A DNA stretch of 22,224 bases from Prevotellaceae bacterium UBA5903 (GTDB taxonomy: Bacteria > Bacteroidota > Bacteroidia > Bacteroidales > Bacteroidaceae), in the NCBI GenBank assembly GCA_002431845.1, contig DJEH01000042.1, forward strand, positions 1 to 22,224, read 5' to 3'. The position numbers and the translations under genes were made by a program. A model generated the notes under the pieces. The model did not search any database, had not been told where the DNA came from, and saw only the letters and a program-made list of their open reading frames with translations. Below, piece after piece: positions 14,531-22,224 of this stretch (the stretch's first letter is position 1; each line of letters starts with the position of its first letter).

Positions 14531-17188
14531 ATGACCATCTCTCATAAAAAAATCGCGCATGCAGCTATGCATTGGTTGGCTATAGCCTTGCTCTTTATCA
14601 TGCCTTTCAGTGCCCAGGCGGTGCTTAAAGAAAAGAACCTTGCATCAACACTTAGCGTGTTGCGAGCTGAACTTGCATCTACCTATGCCGAGCAACGACA
14701 AAGCATATCGCGCTACAACGTAATAGCACAAATACAGCACAAGCAAATGATTTCGCTCATGCAGCGTAGCGACCAAATAGGCCTTATGCTCTACTCGCAA
14801 AAGCAGGACTTTACGTTCGACATGACCTATGCTTGCCACGAAGCCACTTCGCTCTATCGCGAGTTCAACCTAAAGAGTATGCCCTATCAAAAAATACTTG
14901 ATCGTATCAACACGGAGCTTAATCGTTACAATGCACTCATCTATTCTTTGCAAAACATTCCGCCCAAAGTAGGCACGCAAGATGCGCATCCACAGATTGT
15001 GAGCAAAGGCAGCCTTGCAACGCCATTGCTCGTAGGCCCGATAGGCGATGGCAAGCAGCCTGCAGCTGGTAACAAGGGGGGCAAACAGCCTTTTATGCTC
15101 GATGCGAAAGGACAAGCCGACCGCTCTGCCTGCCTTAAATATGCTACAGCCTTGCGCAATAACCTTGAGCGCATGAAGCTCAGCGTGGTGCAAGACAATG
15201 AGCACTACAAAATGACATCGTCTAAACTGAAAAAGCTCAATGACTATGCACTGCAACGCTACAACACCATTCAGCACAACATATTTGTGAATGGCGATGC
15301 CAATTACTTTGAAATCTTAGGGCAGTTTTCGCGCTATATGCAATTGGCTAAGGCTGATGCCAACGAAAAGTACGACACCGAACACGTAAAAGAGGCCAAT
15401 GGCAAGGTAGAAACCATACACTCGCAATGGCGTGGCCCTATTGTTACGGGATTGGCATTCTTTGTTATCTTCTACATCATCGTTGCAGCCTTGCTAAGCA
15501 ATGTGATAGTGCGTTGGCTCGTTCCACGTCGCTTCCGCACCGATGAGTTTATGAAAAAGAAGGTATGCCTCATCCTCTCGGCAGCCATGATAATCTTTGC
15601 CATAAGCATCATGGTGGCACGCTCGTTTATGAACCACAACTTCTTTCTTATGGCTTCTAAGCTACTCATTGAGTATGCTTGGTTGCTATGTGCCATCTTC
15701 ATATCGCTACTCATACGCCTTACAGGCGAGCAAATAAAGAGCGGATTTCGCATTTACACCCCCATCATGCTGATGTCGTTTATCGTCATCACCTTCCGCA
15801 TCATCTTTATTCCTAACAACTTGGTGCAACTCATCTTCCCGCCCATTTTGCTCGTCTTTACACTTTGGCAATGGAACGTTATCACACGCCACAACAACAA
15901 CATACCTAAGAGCGACATCTTTTATACCTGGGTATCGCTCATCATCATGGTGGCATCAACACTCGTGGCATGGAATGGCTATACGCTACTCTCTGTGCAG
16001 ATACTCATTTGGTGGATGTTCCAACTAAGTTGCATTCAAAGCATTACCTGCATTTACGACCTTCTGAGCGTATACGAAGAGCGCTACCTCTCAAAGAGAA
16101 TTGGCGAAAAGATAAGCACAAAGGCTTCGAGTCTGAGCGCCACCAGCGTAAGGCACACCAATATTTTGCAAGCCATTCGCTTACGCCACGAAAAGCACAT
16201 CAATCGCACATGGTTTTACGACCTTGTGGCGATGGCACTTGTGCCCGTGTTAGGCGTGTTCTCTATATTGCTTTCAATATGGTGGGCAGCCAATGTGTTC
16301 GACCTTACCGAAACCGTTTACAAGCTCTTCCTTACCAACTTTATTAATGTGCCCGATGTGGTGCAACTATCGTTGGCCAAAATAGTGTTGGTAGCTTCGC
16401 AATACTTCATCTTCCGCTACCTCAACTATCTTATCAAAGCTCTCTACCACAAATATCACAAGTCGAAGGTGGTAGTAAACGGTAAACCCAACTTTACCCT
16501 TGCCAACAACGTGATAGCTATTTGCGTGTGGGGCTTGTATGCCATCATTTCTATTAAGATGCTCAAAATCCCTTCAACCGCCATTTCGGTTATCTCGGCA
16601 GGTCTGGCCACAGGTGTTGGTTTCGCCATGAAGGACTTGCTCGAAAACTTCTTCTATGGCATATCTCTTATGACAGGCCGTGTGCGTGTAGGCGATTTCA
16701 TTGAGTGCGATGGCATACGTGGCAAGGTTGACAGCATTACCTATCAAAGCACGCAGGTAGTAACAGCCGATGGTTGCGTCATAGCCTTTCTTAATAGTTC
16801 GCTCTTCAATAAAAACTTTAAGAACATTACCAAAAACCACTCTTACGAGATGGTGTCGGTGCCAGTGGGCGTTGCCTATGGTGCCAACGTTGATGAGGTG
16901 CGCACCTTGCTCACCGAGGCTGTTAAATCGCTCGCTTGCAAAATGCCCGATGGTCGCGACATCATTAGCCTTAAAAAGCCCGTAAGCGTTGTGTTCGACG
17001 ACTTTGGCGACAACAGCGTCAATCTCTTTGTCACCTATTGGGTACTGGTTGAGCAAAAGTTTATTATGACGGGGCGTGTTAAAGAAACTATCTATAACAC
17101 ACTCAATGCCCACAACATTGAGATACCTTATCCGCAACGCGACCTCCACATCCGCTCGGTCGAAACAGCCATTCCTATCAGTAAATAG
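14531..17188 (+). CDS. Large MscS-family mechanosensitive channel
   Basis: 885 residues from the ATG at 14531. An in-frame TTG at 14492 lies inside the preceding hairpin and is rejected. A signal peptide (MTISHKKIAHAAMHWLAIALLFIMPFSAQA, about 30 residues) leads to a coiled, helical periplasmic region (about 31-300). About ten membrane segments run from 303 to 685. The MscS core follows: pore helix ISAGLATGVGFAMKDLLENF (about 687-706), then VGDFIECDGIRGKVDSI and the beta domain to about 770, and a C-terminal alpha/beta domain ending near VKETIYNTLNAHNIEIPYPQRDLHI. It resembles MscK/MscM-type long channels that release solutes on hypo-osmotic shock in the inner membrane. It may share a transcript with the two genes before it; a strong bidirectional hairpin follows. 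Confidence 0.9.
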   Translation: MTISHKKIAHAAMHWLAIALLFIMPFSAQAVLKEKNLASTLSVLRAELASTYAEQRQSISRYNVIAQIQHKQMISLMQRSDQIGLMLYSQKQDFTFDMTYACHEATSLYREFNLKSMPYQKILDRINTELNRYNALIYSLQNIPPKVGTQDAHPQIVSKGSLATPLLVGPIGDGKQPAAGNKGGKQPFMLDAKGQADRSACLKYATALRNNLERMKLSVVQDNEHYKMTSSKLKKLNDYALQRYNTIQHNIFVNGDANYFEILGQFSRYMQLAKADANEKYDTEHVKEANGKVETIHSQWRGPIVTGLAFFVIFYIIVAALLSNVIVRWLVPRRFRTDEFMKKKVCLILSAAMIIFAISIMVARSFMNHNFFLMASKLLIEYAWLLCAIFISLLIRLTGEQIKSGFRIYTPIMLMSFIVITFRIIFIPNNLVQLIFPPILLVFTLWQWNVITRHNNNIPKSDIFYTWVSLIIMVASTLVAWNGYTLLSVQILIWWMFQLSCIQSITCIYDLLSVYEERYLSKRIGEKISTKASSLSATSVRHTNILQAIRLRHEKHINRTWFYDLVAMALVPVLGVFSILLSIWWAANVFDLTETVYKLFLTNFINVPDVVQLSLAKIVLVASQYFIFRYLNYLIKALYHKYHKSKVVVNGKPNFTLANNVIAICVWGLYAIISIKMLKIPSTAISVISAGLATGVGFAMKDLLENFFYGISLMTGRVRVGDFIECDGIRGKVDSITYQSTQVVTADGCVIAFLNSSLFNKNFKNITKNHSYEMVSVPVGVAYGANVDEVRTLLTEAVKSLACKMPDGRDIISLKKPVSVVFDDFGDNSVNLFVTYWVLVEQKFIMTGRVKETIYNTLNAHNIEIPYPQRDLHIRSVETAIPISK

Positions 17189-17210
17189 CCATCCCCTATT
17201 CCACTTTCAT

Positions 17211-17259
17211 AAGAGCCATGTTTGTGCTATCATCATTAAGCACAAACATGGCTCTTTTT
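17211..17259. terminator. Bidirectional terminator hairpin, first copy
   Basis: The arms 17211-17228 and 17239-17256 are a perfect 18-bp inverted repeat (AAGAGCCATGTTTGTGCT) with a 10-base loop, followed by T residues on the plus strand. It lies between the convergent MscS gene and the broken Schlafen-type gene. An identical 46-base copy is at 18752-18797. Confidence 0.85.
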
Positions 17260-17267
17260 GTATCATT

Positions 17268-18612
17268 TTACATCTTTATAACCCACTCTCCATCGCTTTT
17301 TCTTCCCTTATGTTCCAATATTCCAATTTCTTTAAGGCTCTTAACAATTCTGTATACAGAAGTGCGCCCAATGCCAATAGCTTCTCCTATTTGCTCCATT
17401 GTCAATGACGGATTTTTCTTGATCACTTTTATAACCTTTGATTGGAAATCGGTTAATTCAATAGCTTGGCTACTACATGGGCGACGAAAGGTCACAGTAA
17501 ATAAGCCATCAGTATCATAAATAGGCTCAGGCAGGCCTGCATCCAGCATCACCTTTCGCATTCTTGGTATGCCTGATCCAATATGCTCCACAAGATGCAT
17601 TCTCGTAAAAAGTCCGAATATAAGAGGATTTCGCGACAAACTTTTACGTCCAAAATTCTTAGCTACCACAGGCAAAAGCGTTCCTGGATTGGTAATCTCC
17701 ACACGGTCATCAAACATTTCTATGGTAATACTTGCGCCTTGCTCATCGTAGTCGCGATGGGCAAGAGCATTGATAATGGCTTCCTTGAATACTTCCAATG
17801 GAATTTCCCAAATTTCTTTTCTTGGTCCTGTGCCTTCAATCTCATAAGCAACTTGCAGTTTACCTTTCAGCCATTCTATAGATTTGTTGTATTGTTGCAA
17901 AAGAGGGCCACCAAAAGTTTTATCATCAAGAATGTATATCTTATCCACTCCTTTGAATAGCACACATCGCACAACTGCTTGAAAGAACACACTCTCTGGA
18001 TGCTTAGCAAAAAACAACACCCCACCGCTTTTTGCAACATTATTATCATCAAAGACCCTCATGCTATCAAGCACTTGAAAATCATCTACATCAGAAACTA
18101 TATGAGATGCTTTTTTAAACTCCATAAAATTGTCTCTATCCAATTGTTCCAAAAGTTTTACCTTCGGCAAAGGTATGGAATCAAAATATATGCGCTCGTG
18201 CCGTTGAAATACTTCTCGAATCTCTTCTACATTCGTCAGTTTTTGACTATTTGCCCCTTCACGTAAGTATTGTACATCCCGAAAAGAAATAGGGCTTATT
18301 CTTACCTGATGGCACTTCTATCACCCAAACATTCTTACCACAAACATCCACATCATACATATTGTAGTGACACATCGGTGATATTTCTCCTATTGAACCC
18401 TGTATTGCTGATCGTTTACTATTGTCTATCTCAGCACCAACAATCTCGTTATTATCATTCACTCCAATAAGTAGATACCCTCCAGCTGCATTCAAAAAAC
18501 TGCAAACTTCCTCCGTAAGTTCGCGAACTTTCGAGGGGACACCACGCTTAAAGTCTACATTGTATCCCTCACCTCCACTTACTAATTCTTTTATATCTTT
18601 TGCGCTTAACAT
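17268..18612 (-). pseudogene. Schlafen/AlbA_2-type ATP-binding transcriptional regulator, frameshifted
   Basis: Two frames make one protein of about 447 residues. The first (18612 to 18259) carries the AlbA_2 domain: GEGYNVDFKRGVP, FLNAAGGYLLIGVNDN, EVPSGKNKPYFFSG. After FFSG the natural sequence continues in another frame as VQYLREGANSQKLTNVEEI, running to 17268. One surplus base near 18276-18280 (the T at 18276 or one G of 18278-18280) explains the break. The second part has a GHKL-like ATPase domain (EAIINALAHRDYDEQG, RVEITNPG, HIGSGIPRM) and a C-terminal winged helix (LTMEQIGEAIGIGRTSVYRIVKSL). The intact family is annotated as RNA/DNA-binding or ATP-dependent regulators, role poorly known. 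The gene sits alone between two identical hairpins. It may be a true pseudogene, phase-variable, or a sequencing error. Confidence 0.85.
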
Positions 18613-18644
18613 GTTGATTTTAAATCATTATTTTATTTTCAACG

Positions 18645-18679
18645 CAAAAGTAAAAATATCTATTTAGAAGTTCGTCAAA
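18645..18679 (-). promoter_or_regulatory. Promoter of the Schlafen-type gene
   Basis: On the minus strand TACTTTTG (18645-18652) fits the -7 consensus. TTTG (18676-18679) lies 23 bases upstream, slightly far, and is part of the tandem repeats. Predicted start near 18640, about 28 bases before the ATG at 18612. Confidence 0.5.
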
Positions 18680-18706
18680 AGTTCGTCAAAAGTTCGCCAG
18701 AAGTTC
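18668..18706. repeat. Tandem 11-bp repeats upstream of the Schlafen-type gene
   Basis: AAGTTCGTCAA occurs at 18668-18678 and 18679-18689, then AAGTTCGCCAG at 18690-18700 and the half unit AAGTTC at 18701-18706. With a period of 11 bp, close to one helix turn, and overlap with the -33 region, it looks like an operator for cooperative binding, possibly by the gene's own winged-helix product. Confidence 0.75.
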
Positions 18707-18751
18707 TTTTTTTTATTCATATCTAATAACCTCCCCCTATTCACCTTGCAT

Positions 18752-18797
18752 AAGAGCCATGTTTGTGCTATCATCATTAAGCACAAACATGGCTCTT
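18752..18797. repeat. Second copy of the 46-bp hairpin
   Basis: Identical over 46 bases, loop included, to 17211-17256. Flanks are also related: CCCCTATTC precedes both and GTATCAT follows both. No T run follows this copy, so it is probably a remnant and not an active terminator. It marks the right edge of the block carrying the broken Schlafen-type gene. Confidence 0.85.
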
Positions 18798-18938
18798 GCT
18801 GTATCATCACATGGCTATTATTGCATCACAACACAGCTTTTGTTGCCTCACATTACATCAACTATATACAATAAATCACTTTGTTTAATATTTTAACATC
18901 TTTTATTACCCCCCCGGTTAGAATTAGTACTTATTATA

Positions 18939-18946
18939 TAAATTTG
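18939..18946 (+). promoter_or_regulatory. -7 box of the large secreted protein gene
   Basis: TAAATTTG matches TAnnTTTG. No good TTTG is found at the expected -33 position; a C-run and GGTTAGAATTAG occupy it. Predicted start near 18951 gives a leader of about 109 bases. Confidence 0.5.
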
Positions 18947-18949
18947 CAG

Positions 18950-19010
18950 TGTGAAAGACTATGGAGATGAACAATTATGCATAAGTGGGGTACGCAATGA
19001 GACTTTCACA
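18950..19010 (+). other. 5' leader stem-loop of the secreted protein mRNA
   Basis: TGTGAAAGACT (18950-18960) pairs with AGACTTTCACA (19000-19010) at 10 of 11 positions around a 39-base loop. It would sit at the very 5' end of the transcript if the -7 box at 18939 is used. The loop contains a short frame MEMNNYA (18961-18984). It may stabilise the mRNA or be a control element. Confidence 0.4.
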
Positions 19011-19059
19011 AAGCGACTTAAGCTAAATACTAATTAATCATAAATTTATCTGTCTATCT

Positions 19060-22000
19060 ATGAAAAGATTTACTTTTCTTTTTGCTTTGCTCGCGCTTTT
19101 TGCAAGCATAAGCACAACAAAAGCTCAGACACCTACCGCCACGCCAATCACGGACGCTGAGGTGCCAACGGGCTACTATTTCATAGCCAGCACCGCAGAT
19201 GCTGCCTACAACATCACATCGCCTTACATTGCTGCCAATGGTAGTGGAGCCATGAAGTTGGTTGCACAAACTGCCGTTACCACAGATGTGTCAAGCAGTA
19301 AAGTAGGTTTATGGTATATCAAAAAAACGGGTACAACAAGCAACAACAAGGCCTCTTATAGCATTAAGAGTGCTGAAACATCCACTTATTGGACATCAGG
19401 TCCTGCTTGTCCGTTAGGCAGTGGAGTAGGCGTTTACAACATTGTTCAAGCCGACGACCAAAGCGGTTATTACTTTAGCGGAAATGGTGGTGGCATCACC
19501 AACAATGCCTATGTTAATGCCACTTCTGCCACCGCTTTCGGTCGCAGCAACAGTGGTTCATACAACAAGTGGAAGCTTATTCCTGCTGGTGTAAAAGACG
19601 TTACTTTGGCTTATACCGCTGGTAGCCGTACGTTCAATGTTGCACAATTAAGCGCAACGGGCAAACAAATCTCTACTGCACTTGATTTTTACACAAACAT
19701 CACTCCCTCTACCGTTACAGTAACCGATGATGCAGATACCTATGCCGTAACTGCTACCGCCAACTTCCCCTTTGAAGAGGGCAAATGGTATAAGGTAAAA
19801 TTGCGTTGGAAAGATGCAAACGACAATAAAAACGCCCAAGCAGATGGCGTTTACACCTATCGTTCGCTCACATGGGATGGTGTTTGGAACTCACACGTCA
19901 ATACACGCGACGTTGTTACTGAGAGCAACTATGCACTATGGTCGTTTAAACTAAAAGAAGGCACTGCCAACCAAGTGTATATGTGCAACGCTGTGAACAA
20001 TGGACAAGCTTATGTGCGCATTGACAACACTGATAACAACGGCAAAGCCTACATGAGCCAAACGGGTACTGCCTTTATCTGCACAAAGGGTAAAACAAGT
20101 GATGGTTACGAAAATGGCTTCCGTTTGCAAGACCTCAACGTTGAGAATGCTAACCTCAACGATATTAGCGGAGAACTTGGCTATTGGAATGATGGTGGTA
20201 GTAAAACAGATGCGGGTTCTACCTTTACGCTCTACGCACCAGAGGCTCAACCTCAAACTGCTACAATTAATACCTTCGTTGCTACCAATAGTGCAAATAG
20301 CGAAGCTCTCACCATTAACAACGTAAACGAAACTATCCTTACCACTACTGCAGGTAATGACAAAGTAGCTCATTCTACTACCAATACAAATACTTTCTTC
20401 ACAACATCAGATTATACCTATAATAACGGCACACTAAACTTTAGTTATACCTCTACCGCCCCCTACACTCTATCAGACGACGGCACCAAGCATTGGATGG
20501 TTATTCGCTCACGTTATGATAGCAACAACGACCGCTACCTCAAGGCTAAAGACGATGGCAAAATCCAATCGCGCAACAACTCTTTAGACCGCACTTCGCT
20601 CAGCTCAATCAGAAGTTTCAATGAATTTGATGCCAACAAGTGGGCTATTATCCCTGCAGATAGAAGCTTCAATACTTTCTACTTGGTAAACAAGGCATAC
20701 GATGGCAAGAAAGCCTATCTTTCTGCTCAAACGCAAGGCACTGAAGTAGAGATGTCAAGCACAAATGCAACTGCTTTCTACCTCCAGCCCAACACTGAAT
20801 TCAGCGATATTACAGGCGGTTTCACCATCCAACCCGACGCAAGCAACACTCACGCTGTAGGCGACCACGGAGGTGGCAACCTCAACTATTGGTGCAATCG
20901 TGGTTCGTCTGAACTTAACGATAATGGTTCTGTATTCCGTGTGGCAGACCTCTTAACCGACTGTAAGACCATTGCTACCAACAACACCAACACGCAATAT
21001 GTAGGCGACATTGCAACTGCTGCCAACACCACTTTGGGCGAGCAAACTTCGGTTGAAGCGTTCTTTACTAAGTACGATGAGTTGGCTACTGCAGGCACGC
21101 TTTACTCTACTCCTGCTACAGATAAACTCTACCGCATCACCTTTACGCGTGGCAATGTATCGCCCGCACTCACCAATGCCACTGCCAATGGCGATGGTAC
21201 TATCAACATTGGTTCGGGCTCAACTCCCGATGAGCGCCGCGTAACCTACGTATCGCAAGCTACCAACACCCCATCGGCTATCGTACGTTTTGTACCTGTT
21301 AGCAGCGAAGCGGGTTCTTACCTCATTCAAGATGTCAATTCAGAACTCTACTATGGTAGCAAGGGCGATGATAGCAAACTCTATGCAGTAAAAGATACAC
21401 AATGGGCTGGCCACTATGCTGTAGCCAATAGCATTAATGGCACACTAACCAACCTAAGCCTTAAAAACACTAAGGCCACAAGCATCACCGAACAATACCT
21501 ATGGTGCTGCGGCGAAAGCGAGAGTAGCATTTTTTCAGACTACAACTATGTACGCTTCCATAGTCCATACAATGGCAATGCCGAAACAGGCGACCTAAAC
21601 TCTATTGAAGCAGGTTGTGTTCTTAAAATTCAAGAGGTAACATCGCTTCCCCTCACCATCTCTGAGGCTCAGTATGCTTCGCTCTGCTTGCCATTTAGCG
21701 TAACACTTCCCGAAGGCGTAACTGCCAATAAGGTAACTGCCGTTACTGGCGACGACAAGGAACTCGCACTCGAAAGCATTGGCAACACCATCGCTGCAAG
21801 CGAGCCCGTAATTCTTCAAGGCCCTGCTGCCGACTACACCCTCACCATTAACAATGCCAACGGCACTAAGACCACCGATAACCTCCTTACTGGTGCATCG
21901 GTTAAGCGCACTGGCATCGCCGACACCTACTATGCTCTTGGCTACAAGGCAATTAATGGTGCTACCGAAAAGACCGCAGGCTTTTACAAAGTGAGCACTA

Positions 22001-22224
22001 CCAACATGCCTGCTAACAAGGCATACTTGCTCAAGAACAACATACCTACCTCGGCACAAGCTGCCATGATGTTCAGCTTCAACTTTGGTGGCAATACCAC
22101 TGGCATCAACAATGCCACTGCTACCGACAACGATGCTGACAGCAACGTTTACTACGACCTCAACGGCCGCCGCGTGCTCTATCCTGCTCACGGCATCTAC
22201 GTAAAGGGCAATGGCAAAAAGGTT
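19060..22224 (+). CDS. Large secreted protein with C-terminal type IX-like sorting domain (3' end cut by window)
   Basis: 1055 residues are visible with no stop; the frame reaches the last base. MKRFTFLFALLALFASISTTKA is a signal peptide. The body is beta-rich and repetitive: NKWKLIPAG (about 169-177) and NKWAIIPAD (about 527-535) match, as do LGYWNDGGSKTDAGSTF (about 373-389) and LNYWCNRGSSELNDNGSVF (about 608-626). These look like lectin or beta-trefoil-type repeats. A Prevotella-type beta domain (LPLTISEAQYASLCLPFSV, from about 863) leads to VYYDLNGRRVLYPAHGIYVKGNGKK (split: YDLNGRRV 1032-1039, GIYVKGNGKK 1045-1054), the usual C-terminal sorting motif for surface or secreted proteins. Only a few residues are probably missing. 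No catalytic domain recognised; a carbohydrate- or matrix-binding role is a guess. Confidence 0.88.
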   Translation, partial: MKRFTFLFALLALFASISTTKAQTPTATPITDAEVPTGYYFIASTADAAYNITSPYIAANGSGAMKLVAQTAVTTDVSSSKVGLWYIKKTGTTSNNKASYSIKSAETSTYWTSGPACPLGSGVGVYNIVQADDQSGYYFSGNGGGITNNAYVNATSATAFGRSNSGSYNKWKLIPAGVKDVTLAYTAGSRTFNVAQLSATGKQISTALDFYTNITPSTVTVTDDADTYAVTATANFPFEEGKWYKVKLRWKDANDNKNAQADGVYTYRSLTWDGVWNSHVNTRDVVTESNYALWSFKLKEGTANQVYMCNAVNNGQAYVRIDNTDNNGKAYMSQTGTAFICTKGKTSDGYENGFRLQDLNVENANLNDISGELGYWNDGGSKTDAGSTFTLYAPEAQPQTATINTFVATNSANSEALTINNVNETILTTTAGNDKVAHSTTNTNTFFTTSDYTYNNGTLNFSYTSTAPYTLSDDGTKHWMVIRSRYDSNNDRYLKAKDDGKIQSRNNSLDRTSLSSIRSFNEFDANKWAIIPADRSFNTFYLVNKAYDGKKAYLSAQTQGTEVEMSSTNATAFYLQPNTEFSDITGGFTIQPDASNTHAVGDHGGGNLNYWCNRGSSELNDNGSVFRVADLLTDCKTIATNNTNTQYVGDIATAANTTLGEQTSVEAFFTKYDELATAGTLYSTPATDKLYRITFTRGNVSPALTNATANGDGTINIGSGSTPDERRVTYVSQATNTPSAIVRFVPVSSEAGSYLIQDVNSELYYGSKGDDSKLYAVKDTQWAGHYAVANSINGTLTNLSLKNTKATSITEQYLWCCGESESSIFSDYNYVRFHSPYNGNAETGDLNSIEAGCVLKIQEVTSLPLTISEAQYASLCLPFSVTLPEGVTANKVTAVTGDDKELALESIGNTIAASEPVILQGPAADYTLTINNANGTKTTDNLLTGASVKRTGIADTYYALGYKAINGATEKTAGFYKVSTTNMPANKAYLLKNNIPTSAQAAMMFSFNFGGNTTGINNATATDNDADSNVYYDLNGRRVLYPAHGIYVKGNGKKV

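Noticed and set aside
16574..17149. 191-codon minus-strand frame inside the MscS gene
   Set aside because: It lies opposite the conserved channel core and shows no protein family features.
21595..22191. Long minus-strand frame inside the secreted protein gene
   Set aside because: It is antisense to a continuous 1055-codon frame with a clear signal peptide and sorting domain; its protein has no recognisable motif.

Overview
The window reads as Bacteroidota, most likely Prevotellaceae. Several genes are preceded by the Bacteroidota-type promoter (TTTG near -33, TAnnTTTG near -7). The secreted protein at the right edge ends in a Prevotella/Porphyromonas-style type IX sorting domain, and the gene families (lone TonB receptor, groESL, DUF6057-like membrane protein, CxxCH propeller lipoprotein, long MscS channel) fit that phylum. 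The genus call rests on memory of protein families, not on a search.

Left part (1-6322): an AlkD-like HEAT-repeat protein is followed by a self-contained signalling locus on the minus strand. The order is a hybrid sensor kinase with its own receiver and HPt domains, a sigma-54-dependent NtrC-family regulator 9 bases downstream, then a set of TGTRGAA/TTCCACA half-sites, a near-perfect -24/-12 promoter, and a tiny exported protein built from repeated ADTVVPxDTxxP units. The layout suggests the regulator drives the small exported protein. The locus is bracketed by two versions of one palindromic repeat. Upstream of the kinase lies an array of five ACGT-centred palindromes spaced 22-23 bp.

Middle (6323-11197): a lone TonB-dependent receptor (minus strand) is divergent from groES-groEL. 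The groES leader carries a second sigma-54-like element and two overlapping dyads. A strong intrinsic terminator ends groESL.

Right part (11198-22224): a two-gene unit (five-helix membrane protein, then a beta-propeller lipoprotein with a CxxCH motif) is followed by a large MscS channel. A Schlafen/AlbA_2-type gene broken by a one-base frameshift comes next. It lies between two identical 46-bp hairpins, which suggests an inserted cassette or local duplication. It has 11-bp tandem repeats in its promoter. The window ends inside the last codons of a large secreted protein that begins at 19060 and runs off the right edge.
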